Assembly (NCBI RefSeq): GCF_041381155.1
Contig: NC_091149.1
Span: 13,966,609 to 14,030,608 of the forward strand
Direction of reading: 5' to 3'
From: Argopecten irradians
Lineage: Eukaryota > Mollusca > Bivalvia > Pectinida > Pectinidae
Length of the DNA: 64,000 nt
Within the stretch, counting starts at the first letter, position 1, and each line of letters begins with the position of its first letter. Below the pieces are notes generated by a model. The model saw only the letters and a program-made list of their open reading frames with translations. It had not been told where the DNA came from and did not search any database. This document shows, piece after piece, positions 11,561 through 22,015 of the stretch. The position numbers were made by a program, and so were the translations under genes.

Positions 11561-12818
11561 AAACCAAATGAAAATGGCATCAGCAAAAAGGAAAAGATTT
11601 AATAGTGATAAAGAGTGTAAATGTCCGTCGTGTGATAAAGACATTAGAGAAAATGACATTTGTGTATTCTGCGAACTTTGTGAAGTATGCTTCTGCTTTA
11701 AATGTTCAAAGCTACCACAATCATTTGCAGAAAATCTGACCATTGACGGAGAAGAATCTGACCTTGTGTGGGTGTGTAGGGTATGTAAACGGAATTTCCC
11801 AAGAATGGCCCGTATAGATCAAGGCATTAAGGACATAAAAGAGAATACTGAAAAGAGGCTGAATGATGTAGAAAGTAGACTCAAACTAGTAGAAAAATCA
11901 GTCCCAGAAAAGGTTGAAAAATCAATTCGGAAAGTAAAAGGCGAAGTACTCACAGATATAAAGCAAGACATTGGCCAAATTGTAGATGAGAGACTAAAGG
12001 AAATGGAAGACCAAAAAAGGCGTGAGTTGAATCTTATGATATAGGTTTTGAGTGAGTCAAAAAAGGAAAATGGCAAACTAAGAATGGAAAATGACACTAG
12101 ACTCCTACACATCATGATGGAAAAGTTAGGAATAGATGTCAAGCATGTGATCAAAATTGGAAACTACAACAAACAGGCAGATAGACCTAGACCTGTAAAG
12201 TTAGTGTTCAATGAAAAGGAGTCCAGGAGAAAGCTACTGCAAAGTGGCAGGAAAATCAAAGACCTAGACCATGACATCTTAAAGTCAATCTACATTGCAC
12301 GTGACCTAACTCCAAAACAACGAGAGTCAAATAAAGAGCTGAGGATGGAGCTAAAGACAAGAAAAGAGGCAGGAGAAAGAGTTAGAATTAGAGGAGATAA
12401 AGTGGTGAAAGATGATTCTGAAATTAACCCTAAGAATACCCCTAAAAATCAAGATTCAGACAACGAAAACAACAAACTAAAGAAAACTCCAAAATCAAAA
12501 GTATGGACAAAGATTAACAATCAGGGAATTGGATCTCATGATCAAGTCCAAAATACTGGAGGGGAACACCTGCTGCGTAGAGCCTGTTCTACCACAGGTC
12601 TACCCTCAGAAGGTATTAGTGACTTATCAATTGATCCATTTGAAATGAGAACACTAATAGATTCACGAGAAAGATGTGACCAGGGAAATCTGTCCAGTAT
12701 TGAAGGAAGTGATATTGATGTTGAAGAGGAACAGATGAACTATGAGGATTTAGATCCAACATTGATTTATAGTCAGCAAGGGAACGAGGTAGTAACATCA
12801 CAGCAACCACCTGAGTAG
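11481..12818 (+). pseudogene. LINE ORF1 protein, PHD-type zinc finger, one in-frame stop
   Basis: One reading frame of about 445 codons interrupted by a single TAG at 12042-12044. Residues from about 50 hold paired cysteines (CKCPSC, CVFCELC, CFKC, WVCRVC), a PHD or RING-like zinc-binding pattern common in CR1-type ORF1. A lysine- and glutamate-rich coiled-coil-like stretch follows (about 110-190). After the stop come a basic region with KPVKLVF-type residues (RPRPVKLVFNEKESRRKLL) and LTPKQRESNKELR, then an acidic tail. ORF1 proteins usually bind element RNA. It ends 72 bases before ORF2. Apart from the stop it looks intact, suggesting recent activity. Confidence 0.7.
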
Positions 12819-12890
12819 GAGTCCAGTTTTATTTTTAACTCACAGACTGTAAAAGACACTGATGGAAATAGCGTTGAAACCATTATCAGT

Positions 12891-14273
12891 GTGATGTACA
12901 GTAATGTAGATTCTCTTCTTAACAAAAGACAGGAGTTGAAAACTGTTGTTGACCAAGAAAATCCGAGTATAATTGCCTTGACTGAAATATTACCGAAGAA
13001 TAATCCAGGAAACTTAAATCCCTGTGAATTCAACATTGATGGTTATGACATGTTCACTGTCTCACTGGAAACCGGAAGAGGAGTTGTTATCTATATTAAA
13101 TCAAACCTAAAAGGAGACATTGAGGAACACTTGATGCAATCAAATTTTAGTGAGGCTATTTGGTGTACTTTGTCATTATATAAAAGCCAAAAATTAGTAA
13201 TTGGATGCATATACAGAAGTCCATCAAGCAGCACAGAAAATTCATTGGAACTAAATAAAGCAATTCAGACAGTGTGTGAAAAATATTACAACATCATCAT
13301 CATGGGTGACTTCAATTATAAAAACATTGATTGGTCAAGGGAGACTACTCCGGAAAACTTAGGATCATCAACTGATAAGTTTCTAGAATGTGTACAAGGT
13401 CATACCAGGCACAGACAGGGAAATGAACCATCAACTCTAGATCTAGTACTTTCCAAAGATGAGGATACAGTTAAAAACTTGAGGATTGATTCACCATTAG
13501 GAAAGAGTGATCATGTAACAATATTCTATAATATCGAGATTGTGATTGATAAAGATAACACCACCAAAAACAATTACTGTTTTTACAGAGGGAATAACGA
13601 ATCAATGAGTTTGGAGATTTCAAACATAGATTGGGAAAACAACATGGATGAGCTGAATACTGTGGATGCGTGGGCCTACTTTGTCGACAAAATTAAATCA
13701 AGTATGGAAAGATATATACCAGTGACAAAAAGTAGACCTGGAAGGAGGCACAGGAAAGCTTGGATGAATGTTGAAACAATAAACACCCTCAAAAGAAAAA
13801 GGAAGACCTGGGAAATATACAAAAGGAACAAAACAAACGCAAACTGGGAAACATACAGATTAGCAAGAAATAGAGCAACATCATCTTTAAGGAGTGCATC
13901 AATTCAATACGAGTCCAAAATTGCTAAGGAATTCAAGACAGACTCTAAAAGTTTCTGGAAATTCATCAAATCTAGGACCAATACTAAAACTGGAGTGCCT
14001 GATCTAGAACTAGAAAATGGTGTTATAGAAACTGAGGATGAAGGTAAATCCAAGGAACTAAACAAATTTTTCGCAAGTGTGTTTACGAAAGAAGACCACA
14101 ACATCATACCTACACCAACAACAGTTAATCTACAGTCAGAACTTCTGGAAATCCATGTTACAACAGAAGAAGTGTTTAAAAAGCTATCAAAATTAGATGG
14201 ATCCAAATCCCCCGGACCAGATGGGTTACATCCTAAAGTCCTAAAGGAACTAAGCCAATGTATTAGTCTTGCC
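12891..14273 (+). pseudogene. LINE ORF2, endonuclease and linker
   Basis: The frame starts near MYSNVDSLLNKRQEL and carries the endonuclease series: LTE, IYRSP, IIMGDFNY (near 13300) and GKSDHVTI (near 13505). All key residues I can check are present. A basic linker follows (KTWEIYKRNK, SFWKFIKSRT), then DGSKSPGPDGLHPKVLKEL, the start of the RT domain. The frame is broken where a 5'-truncated SINE begins at about 14274. The remainder continues as a matching frame after 14358. The order of motifs indicates a CR1/Jockey-group LINE. Confidence 0.9.
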
Positions 14274-14357
14274 CACAACACACTGCATACATGGGAGGCC
14301 GTCCTTACATGACCATAGCTGTTAATAGGACGTTAATTAATCAAACAAAAAAACAAA
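14274..14357 (+). mobile_element. SINE 3' fragment inserted in LINE ORF2
   Basis: About 80 bases match the last part of the (CAAA)n-tailed SINE family: CACTGCATACATGGGAGG through GTTAATAGGACGTTAATTA and an A-rich tail. It interrupts the RT domain between the SPGPDGLHP block and the conserved start of the fingers. A target duplication is not clear; C-rich bases on both sides leave the exact edges uncertain. This dates the LINE as older than this SINE insertion. Confidence 0.85.
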
Positions 14358-15804
14358 AATCCCCCTATCAATAATCTTTAATAAATCACTACAAGAAGGA
14401 GTTCTACCATCAGAATGGAAGGAGGCAAACATAACACCAATTTTTAAAAAAGGAAATAAAAGGAAAGCGGAAAACTACAGACCAATTAGTTTAACCAGTA
14501 TTGTTGTAAAATGTTTGGAATCTATTCTTAGAGACAATATGATGGGTCATCTAGATAGGAACAATATTATAGCGGACGAACAATTTGGCTTCATCAAAGG
14601 AAAATCTACAACACTTCAACTTCTGGAAGTCCATGATGAAATAACTAAAAAGCTGGACGAGGGTGGAAATTTAGATATGATATATTTGGACTTTAAAAAA
14701 GCGTTTGACACAGTGCCGCATAAACGTCTGATAAAAAAGCTAATAAATGTTGGAGTACGAGGGAAAATTGTGACATGGATATCAAAATTCTTAGAAGGGA
14801 GACGTCAAAGAGTTGTAGTCAACGGAATACATTCCGACTGGGTAGAAGTAGATAGTGGAGTTCCACAAGGTAGTGTTCTGGGACCTATCCTCTTCATCGT
14901 GTATATAAATGACCTGCCAAAAGCTATACTTGGAAAATCAAAGCTATTTGCGGATGATACGAAAATTTACGGATCATGTAACCGACTTGAAGATTCCGAA
15001 AAAATTCAAAATGATTTGGACAAATTAAGTGAATGGTCAACACTATGGCAATTGAAGTTTAATTCATCTAAGTGTAAGACACTACATTTTGGACAAAGAA
15101 ATCCCAACTTTGAGTATATCATGCGAGAGGAAGATGGATCCATACAACAAATTACTTGTGACAAATATGAGAAAGACCTTGGAGTTACTTTCGACACAGA
15201 ACTTAAGTTTAGTCTACATGTGGCAAATTGTGCGAAAAAGGCGAATAGGCTAATTGGAATGATAAAGCGATCATTCACATTGTTGGACAAGGATATGTTT
15301 CTTCCACTCTATAAGTCTCTAATACGACCACAACTGGAATACTCAGTAACAGTTTGGAACCCAATTCTGAAAAAAGATATAATTGAGTTAGAAAACGTGC
15401 AAAGACGTGCAACAAAACAAGTGCATGGACTCCGTGAAACACCATATACGGAAAGACTAAAACTTTTGGGCCTACCAACTCTACAATACAGGAGACTACG
15501 ATATGATATGATCCAAGTGTTTAGAATTATTAACGGTTTCGACAAAACGAGCCATTCTGCTAATGGATTACTCCCCCTGAACGAAGATAGGAGAACGAGA
15601 GGTCACAACAAAAAGCTTAAAAAACAGCAGTCAAGACTTCGGTGCAGGAGTAATTCCTTTGCTATAAGAGTAGTGAACTCGTGGAACAATCTATCGGACA
15701 AAGTGGTAAACTCGGAAAGTATTAATATATTCAAATCAAACTTAAACAACGAGTGGAAGAATCATCCTTTGAAATTCAAGCCAGATTGCTACAGTGAGAT
15801 CTAA
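14358..15804 (+). pseudogene. LINE ORF2, reverse transcriptase and C terminus
   Basis: After the SINE the frame resumes with WKEANITPIFKKG and ENYRPISLTS. It then shows QFGFIKGKSTT, the motif-A YLDFKKAFDTVPH (about 14683-14720), GVPQGSVLGPILF, and the catalytic LFADDTK (about 14943-14960). The thumb and C-terminal part include TVWNPILKKD and NSWNNLSDKVVNS, ending with a stop at 15802-15804. No stop or frameshift lies within this 480-codon stretch. It would reverse-transcribe element RNA on nicked DNA; it is inactivated only by the upstream insertion. The 3' end of the element beyond 15804 was not resolved. Confidence 0.9.
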
Positions 15805-15959
15805 CAGCTAGTCCAAAACTCGTGTATTTGTGTACATACGACTGAGCTGTTGTGCCAGGTGAAGAGAACTTTATTTCACCGGAAGTACATTATTTTAATA
15901 TATGTAAAATGGAGTGTACATGACTTTTATCAAGTGTTTGTACAAAAGTTTTTAGGAAA

Positions 15960-16442
15960 ATGGAAACAAGTGCCATTAATGTAAAGAACAGACTTTATAT
16001 ATATATTGGATCGGAAGATCTAAACAAATTTAATGGAGGAAACGATCTTGATTACATCGGACATGCGCAACTCGATGAAATCGACATGACCGAAGTCAAA
16101 AGTAAAGGTGGTCTAGAAGCCAATGGCTTATCAATAGACCGAAGATCAGGTAAATCAGGTAAATCAGGTACATCTACATATATGTGGAACACGTGTAGAG
16201 AAGGGGTACCGGGTACGTTACATTGTAAGCCTTCACACGTACTGTACGCGTGTCAAATCAGACACGGATATACGTTTAAGCTCATATCAATAAAAACTGG
16301 ACAGTCACGGGTACCTTCTCATATGTGTTCGTTGTTATTTGTACCTGAAATCTCTTCAATTCTCAGCGTGACGCGCACGGGTATTTTACCTGTACAGGTA
16401 TATAGGTCACGACAGGTGTTACCTCGTGTCGACCCCCTGTAG
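15960..16442 (+). CDS. Unrecognised ORF or first exon with iterated splice donors
   Basis: An open frame of 160 codons starts METSAINVKNRLYIYIGSED. The first 63 or so residues look coding: mixed, acidic, and without low complexity. At 16148-16166 the sequence repeats CAGGTAAAT twice and then CAGGTACAT, three consecutive good splice donors, so the true exon may end there with residue about 63. The rest then looks like intron. No family recognised. It may also be 3' flank of the LINE. Confidence 0.3.
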   Translation: METSAINVKNRLYIYIGSEDLNKFNGGNDLDYIGHAQLDEIDMTEVKSKGGLEANGLSIDRRSGKSGKSGTSTYMWNTCREGVPGTLHCKPSHVLYACQIRHGYTFKLISIKTGQSRVPSHMCSLLFVPEISSILSVTRTGILPVQVYRSRQVLPRVDPL

Positions 16443-17169
16443 CTGGCCACGGGCGGAGTTCACCTGTAATTAACACCTTCTTGGGAGGGAGATTAACTTT
16501 ATACCCAACTTACCTGTACCCCGTACAAAAATGTACACTGTGACAGTACATTTCACGGACATATATGTACTGTCGTATTTCAAAGTTTTGATGTGTGCAA
16601 TATGCTTTCCTATATATTACGTTGGAATAAATTAGCTTACACTTATACATTGTATGAATAATTAATTTGTTTAAACTGTAAATTGAAGAGATGCTTGATG
16701 TGAAATGTGATCAAATAACTATTTTTCTTACACCAGTTACAACTGCACATGGCGAAACACGAATTCAAATGTTCAATCTTTATTACAGTAGCTGTGGCGT
16801 ATGAACGTGCATTTGTAAATGTACATGTACGACCCTAAAATCGATGCCTAGTCAATTGTAAGTAATGAGCTTTTATGAATGCACACCCTAGTAATATACA
16901 GCGTGTAATCATACAATTTTCCATGATAAGCGGAAGAGCCTTTCAACAATCTGAAAAAACCCTGAAACTTGCGATTGATGCGAGAAACACTACATGTATA
17001 AGATGTTAATTATTACCATTGTTGAGTTATGAAACATCGATAATATAAATCAAACACATAGATGGAAATTTGATTTACAGCATTTTAAATGTGTTCGTGT
17101 GAAAATGTTTCCATTTAAAGTACATGTACCAGTATACGCCTGATCGCTTCACTAAAGTTATGACATTGT
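16443..17169. other. Non-coding stretch
   Basis: AT-rich sequence with several short TGTACATGTAC-like palindromic patches. No ORF with a domain and no repeat family identified. Confidence 0.4.
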
Positions 17170-17540
17170 GACGGTAATATTATCAATAAAGTGTTGTTGT
17201 AACAATTTGTTTGTTATTTCTTAAAATGTCGGACAAATATGACACTTAGAATAATACAATTCTCTCTTAATACATACGGTTGTACAAGTAATTTGTAAAC
17301 GTACGTGTGAAGTGGAAACTTCGTATCGAGTACAGTCGTGTTTGACTTCATTGTGTGATTATCAGTAAAGAGATGTTGTAACAATTTATTATTTCTTAAA
17401 ATATCGGGTAAATATGACACTTTAGAATAATACCATTCTTTCACCATACACACAGTTGCACATGTAATTCATTTTGTAAACGTACATTTTGTACATGGAA
17501 ACTTTGCATCGAGTACTGTCGTCTTTGACTTCATCGTGTC
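17170..17540. repeat. Tandem duplication, unit about 185 bases
   Basis: The segment 17170-17355 is repeated at 17356-17540. Shared blocks include TGTTGTAACAATTT, ATTTCTTAAAAT and TTTGACTTCATYGTGT. The copies differ by small indels. The two overlapping minus-strand frames arise from this duplication and are not called genes. Confidence 0.75.
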
Positions 17541-17689
17541 CATATATGATATACAGAAACTCTAATCCCGAACATACTCCAGTTTTTCTTGTACTTTCGT
17601 TTGTATTCCAAAACATCAAGATCCGTAATTCATTTACCGTCAAGCCGTGTCCGTGATTATAACAATGGTATTTCCGGTTTATCATAGCC

Positions 17690-17820
17690 GATCGTTTTGC
17701 GTTTTGCGTTAATTGTTAATCGTTAGCCGGTATTGCGTTTATCGTTAATCGTTAGCGTTAGCAATCGTTAGCGTTAGCTAACGCACGATTTTTTTGCGTT
17801 GCGTTTGCGTTAGGCTGGGA
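17690..17820. repeat. GCGTTA-rich simple sequence
   Basis: Irregular repeats of GCGTTA, TCGTTA and GCGTT over about 130 bases. The irregular spacing and mixed units argue against a telomere seed; it looks like a degenerate microsatellite. Confidence 0.6.
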
Positions 17821-17845
17821 ACGTTAAACGGTTCAGGTACTGTAC

Positions 17846-17913
17846 ATGGGAGGCCGTCCTTACATGACCATAGCTGTTAATAGGACGTTAATTAATCAAA
17901 CAAACAAACAAAC
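17846..17913 (+). mobile_element. SINE 3' fragment
   Basis: Matches only the last 70 bases of the (CAAA)n-tailed SINE, from TACATGGGAGGCCGTCC to the CAAACAAACAAAC tail. It is 5' truncated like the copy in the LINE at 14274. Confidence 0.85.
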
Positions 17914-18708
17914 GTAAAATTATCTAGCATCACAATTTCAGTTATTTAGATTGCAAAAGCTGGCCAATAGTTATATTTTTCAAAAAATCAAACTGATGTG
18001 TACTTGAGTTTGTTGGTGGAAATCCACCATAGCCGGTCCCAAGCACATGTTGAGAAAGGAAAAGGGATATATATGTGATATGGTAATTACGAATTATATA
18101 AACAAACAAAGGGTATTGTGATTTGGCATACAAAAGGATTACAAAATATTTCCTTGTCTCAAAATAGTACATATCGCTCCGCTAATTACGAAGTTGTCCA
18201 TAGAGAGGAGTTCGTGCACTTTTAATCGCTGTCCGATTCAATAATCGGCCGTTTCCTGTGGTTTACTGGAGTGTAGAAATTATTGCTATGTTGAATGTCC
18301 CTCCACAAATCTTTTCGCGATACCAGAAGGTCAACGCGTTTCCGAAGATTTTGCTGACAGGCCTGTGGACTCTGTAATGGCGTTACTAAAACTGATTAAA
18401 GTGGCCGGCTGCAACAAGGCACCGGTGTTAGATTTTCCTGATGCCAGTACCTTGGAAATGCCTCGCTGTTGTTGGGATTCATCGAGGAGTATGTGTTAAT
18501 ACTTTGCACGTTTTTGTGACCAGATTAAAAATAACGTAAAAAACGAATTTGTGAAATGCTTTTATCGAATTGGGAAAAAAAACCAACACGAAAAGGATTT
18601 TGTTGTTGGAAGGATGTAATAGATATCTACAGCAGAAGAATTCTTCAAATTGAAGTGTTTTATTAGTATGTGTTGGGATATATGTTCTAAATAAAGGTAA
18701 GAAAAACG
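17914..18708. other. Non-coding stretch
   Basis: No recognised repeat or domain. Minus-strand frames of 76 and 104 residues occur here without splice or domain support. Confidence 0.4.
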
Positions 18709-18869
18709 TTTTTAGCTCGCCTATTCGAAGAGTAGGGGGAGCTAATGTTGTCACCCCGGCGTCGGCATCAGCGTTTGCGTCCCATTTGAGCAAGTTTCTG
18801 TTTCGTCAATTGTTTAAGCTTCAACTTCTTCTGAATAGGCGAGCTTTGCTGTTCTCCAACAGCTCTTGT
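18709..18869 (+). mobile_element. Compact hairpin-ended element (about 160 bases)
   Basis: Begins TTTTTAGCTCGCCTATTC and ends with a hairpin GCTGTT-CTCC-AACAGC (18848-18863) followed by TCTTGT. A perfect 12-base subterminal inverted repeat (GCTCGCCTATTC) lies at 18715-18726 and 18833-18844. The same plan is seen in the larger monomer elements of this window, so this looks like a minimal derivative. No coding capacity. Helentron-type origin is inference. Confidence 0.7.
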
Positions 18870-19149
18870 GAATTTTATTGTTTATCAATCATTCTACATA
18901 TATTTCAAGTTCAATACCTGCATGATCTGTGTGGCTCAACACCGCTGTCGTTAAGTTTCTGAACCAGGTATCTCCTAGCCGAATGGTTTGTCAGGCGTTT
19001 CCCACTTTCCCCTTTGGTTTTCAAACCTGTTATACTACATTCATTTCATAGTGTTAAATGTGTATTAACATTACAGTACTGTAAACATTCCGACAAAATC
19101 TGGAAACAACACGATACTGTATATTTTACAACTCGGTCGAAGGGAGACA
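18870..19149. other. Spacer downstream of the Crypton-type relic
   Basis: No recognised feature. Lies 3' of the minus-strand DUF3504 remnant and may hold its decayed end. Confidence 0.35.
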
Positions 19150-19697
19150 ACTCGATTAGAAATTACCTGCTTTATCTGCCATGGAAGGCATACACTTGGA
19201 CAGTTTGTTGACTCCAACAGGCTGGCATTTGAATCATTTATCAGACTTCTTGGTGTTTGTATTTGTGGCTTTATAATATGGAGTTTCTGGATCACTGTAT
19301 GGTGCCGAGCGGTGGTCAATGTATAGTTTGTAATATGATACAGGACATCGTTCTTGATTTGTGAGTGTCGCCATTGCCCTAGGGGGGTAGATCTTACATT
19401 TCTAGGGTTTGAACCTTGGCGAGTCTTTATTTGACGTTTACAATACTCAAGATACTCGCAATTATCAGTATCCAGACATAACCTTTCATCTCCCCACTTC
19501 ATGTTATGATGTTCGGTAACTCCGCGCATACCGAAATGAATTGTTTTGAGAAACCAAATTGTTGTCAGCAACGTGTCTGGTGATTTATTTTCAAACTGGT
19601 CACAAGCAAACAGACGATCTATGTTGTCATCATTTATTGGATCTGCTCGTTTTTCCAAATTTCCTTTTCCGTTATGTTTCAGCTTCTTTTGTTTTGT
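19150..19697 (-). pseudogene. Crypton-type (DUF3504) recombinase-like pseudogene, C-terminal part
   Basis: On the minus strand a frame contains FGMRGVTEHHNMKWGD, then CEYLEYCKRQIKTRQG. This is the signature of the DUF3504 domain found in Crypton-derived proteins such as the ZMYM2, QRICH1 and KIAA1958 families. A frameshift near 19390 moves the rest into another frame, where NQERCPVSYYKLY and ETPYYKATN follow. A TGA interrupts the WF position near 19245, followed by CQPVGVNKLSK and KAG. All of this is typical of the end of the domain. The upstream half of the same gene lies beyond a transposon insertion at 19698-21303. It cannot encode a full protein. Confidence 0.8.
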
Positions 19698-20225
19698 TTT
19701 TAGCCCACCATCATCAGGGGGCTGAAGGGATCTCTCTCAAATTTCACATGTAGGTTCCCCTAGGGCCCTAGTTGTGCATATTACATTTTAGGACCGATCC
19801 GTTAACAAGATGGCCGCCAGGCCGCCATCTTGTATTTTGATAGTTAAAGTTTGTTACCGCTATTTTTCAAAAAGTACAGAAGGGATCTCTTTCAAATTTC
19901 ACATGTAGGTTCCCCTAGGGCCCTAGTTGTGCATATTGCATTTTAGGACTGATCGGTTAACAAGATGGCCGCCAGGCCGCCATCTTGGATTTTGATAGTT
20001 AAAGTTTGTTACCGCTATTTCTCAGAAAGTACTGAAGGGATCTCTCTCAAACTTCACATGTAGGTTCCCCTAGTGCCCTAGTTGTGCATATATCATTTTT
20101 GGACTGATCGGTTGACAAGATGGCCGCCATTTTAGATTTTGATAGTTTAAAGTTTGTTACCGCTATTTCTCAGAAAGTACTGAAGGGATCTCTCCCAAAT
20201 TTCACATGTAGGTTTCCCTAGGGCC

Positions 20226-20755
20226 CTGGCCCTGCAGGTAGGGCGTTAGAATTGTACCTGCTGCCCCTATTGAATGATCGTAAAAGGCGACTAAATTTAG
20301 GATCTTATCTTCTCTCTTCTTCTTAACTGACTTTGTCTTTCCTAATGCCTCCCTTGGCACCGCCTCACTTTTGGCCTTGAGTTGAGCGTTCGCCCCTGTG
20401 AGGAAGGCTCTGGGTTCTGTCCCTTGGCCGAGACACACCAAAGTCTATAAAAGTGGTAGTTTCTGCTCCTGCTTAGCGTTCAGCATACAGGGAGTGGGAC
20501 GACTGGTTCGCCCGTTGTCAGTATAATGTGACCGGGTGGGTGTGTTGCTTGGTGTCTTCGGCGGCATGCTTCAGTGATATAGCACTATAAAAAGGGCAAC
20601 AGTTCCACTGTACAAGAAGACACAACACAAACATACCGCAGTCTCCCAGTACACTCACCTCGCACAACATACACGCAACACACCGCATACATGGGAGGTC
20701 GTCCTTACATGACTATAGCTGTTAATAGGACGTTAATAAACCAAACAAACAAAAC
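20226..20755 (+). mobile_element. SINE, full-length copy (reference copy)
   Basis: Full unit of about 530 bases from CTGGCCCTGCAGGTAGGGCG to the CAAACAAACAAAAC tail. A head segment holds CGTAAAAGGCGACTAAA. A tRNA-like module starts about 145 bases in, with an A-box-like stretch in TTGGCCTTGAGTTGAGCG (20371-20388) and a B-box-like GGGTTCTGTCCC (20412-20423). A second box-like GACTGGTTCGCCCG follows further on. The 3' part ends GCTGTTAATAGGACGTTAAT plus tail. It is nested in the monomer element 19698-21303; no clear target duplication is visible. Confidence 0.85.
20371..20423 (+). promoter_or_regulatory. Putative internal pol III A and B boxes of the SINE
   Basis: The stretch has the order and spacing of a tRNA gene from D arm to T arm: TTGAGTTGAGCG, TTCGCCCCTGTGAGGAAG, then CTGGGTTCTGTCCC. 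It aligns by eye with tRNA-derived SINE heads, with A-box and B-box about 35 bases apart. It lies about 145 bases inside the unit rather than at its start. Confidence 0.5.
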
Positions 20756-21303
20756 AATTGTTGTGCATATTTCATTTTGGGACCGATCGGTCAACAAGAT
20801 GGCCACCAGGCCGCCATCTTGGATTTTTTATAGTTAAAGTTTGTTACTGCTATTTGTCAGTACTGAAGGGCTATGTCTCAAATTTCATGTGCTGGTTCCC
20901 TTAGGTCCCTAGTTATGCATATTTCATTTTGGGTCCAATCGGTCAACTAGATGGCCGACAGGCCACTATTTTGAATTTTGATAATTGAAGTTTGTTACCG
21001 CTATTTCTCAGAAAGTACTGAAGCAATATGTCTCAAATTTTATATGAATGGTCTCCTAGGACCTGCATATTGCATATTGGGACCGACCGGTCAACAAGAT
21101 GGCCGACAGGTAGCCATCTTTGATTTTGATTATTGAAGTTTGTTAGTGTTATATATCTCAGAAAGTACTGAAAGGATCTTTCTCAAATTTCATATGTAGT
21201 AATATGGAGTAAAAGTTTGAAAAGCAGAGAAAAAATCCCTCTTTCTATTGTCAGACATAGATCATTCTTTGGTGGGCGCCAAGATCCCTCTGGGATCTCT
21301 TGT

Positions 21304-22009
21304 TATTACCGCCTGGAGTTTTGAAAATTCCGTGTCTGTGGTTATACCCATGCCATAATCGTGTCGACGAAGATATCTTTCGACACTTGCAGCAAAGCGG
21401 CGGATAGTACTTGGCTCGTATTCATCGCTATCCTTTTTCTTCAAATTCATGAAAAATATACACAACAATTTACATAGATGGTTTGGGGGTATTGATTCAA
21501 TTTTCCGACATTCTTTTAATTGAATTTTGAATAACTCTACTAGCGTTTTCATGTCATTTTCGGTCTTTCGCACCGTGTTTTTATTTTTTTTCAATAAATT
21601 TGTTAATGTCTGAATTGTACAATTCCGTATCAGAACTGTTGCCGTCTGACATTTGTGATTGCTCATTTTCGGTGTGTAACGTTACCAGTATATTTTTTTC
21701 ACGCTATGATTTTGCCTGTGAACAACTTGTCTCATTTGAAGATTTTTCAGACTCGCCTACGTGTACAATATTTATACGATATCTTGGTTCCGTTCGTATA
21801 TTTCCACCATCAAATTGGATTTCGTAAGATTCAAACAACAGATTGTTTGATTTCTCCTTTACGACACCCAACTTACCCGAAACTGACACTATATCGCCAA
21901 TGTTTACAGCCGGCAAGTCCGAAAACGTGGCCATGTTTACATTGGATGATTGACAGACGACAACAAAAGGCGCACACGCTATTAAAAGTAGTCCGAGATT
22001 AAATGCCAT
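21304..22009 (-). pseudogene. Crypton-type (DUF3504) recombinase-like pseudogene, N-terminal part
   Basis: Minus-strand frame 21666-21304 has NTVRKTENDMKTLVELFK and YEPSTIRRFAASVERYLRR. This is the SAM-like N-terminal core-binding region typical of Crypton-derived proteins upstream of DUF3504. Upstream, frame 22009-21704 gives about 100 residues including MATFSDLPAVNIGDIV. That frame has a TAG near 21693 and then shifts within an A run near 21590. The C-terminal half continues at 19697 after the inserted element. A SINE sits immediately upstream at 22016-22477, within 10 bases of the first Met shown; MATFSDLP (about 21930) may be the original start. Confidence 0.75.
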
Positions 22010-22015
22010 AGGTCA

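Larger units (their letters stand above)
19698..21303 (+). mobile_element. Tandem-monomer element with hairpin ends, inserted in the Crypton-type gene
   Basis: Starts TTTTAGCCCACCATCATC and ends with a hairpin AGATCCC-TCT-GGGATCT followed by CTTGT. A GCCCACCA/TGGTGGGC inverted repeat lies just inside both ends. Between are about seven monomers of roughly 155 bases (starts near 19725, 19878, 20031, 20182, 20860, 21015, 21165). Each holds a palindrome of AAGATGGC and GCCATCTT. A SINE at 20226-20755 interrupts the array. Removing the element leaves T next to T and restores the host reading frame, so it inserted without net loss of bases. Confidence 0.8.

Noticed and set aside
13904-14281. 125-codon minus-strand frame
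   Set aside because: Shadow of the LINE ORF2 on the plus strand.
17690-17820. Telomere-type repeat
   Set aside because: GCGTTA units are irregular and mixed, and do not match TTAGGG.
20202-20441. 79-codon minus-strand frame starting MVCLGQGTEPRAF as a gene
   Set aside because: It recurs in several SINE copies at the same position and is a by-product of the repeat.
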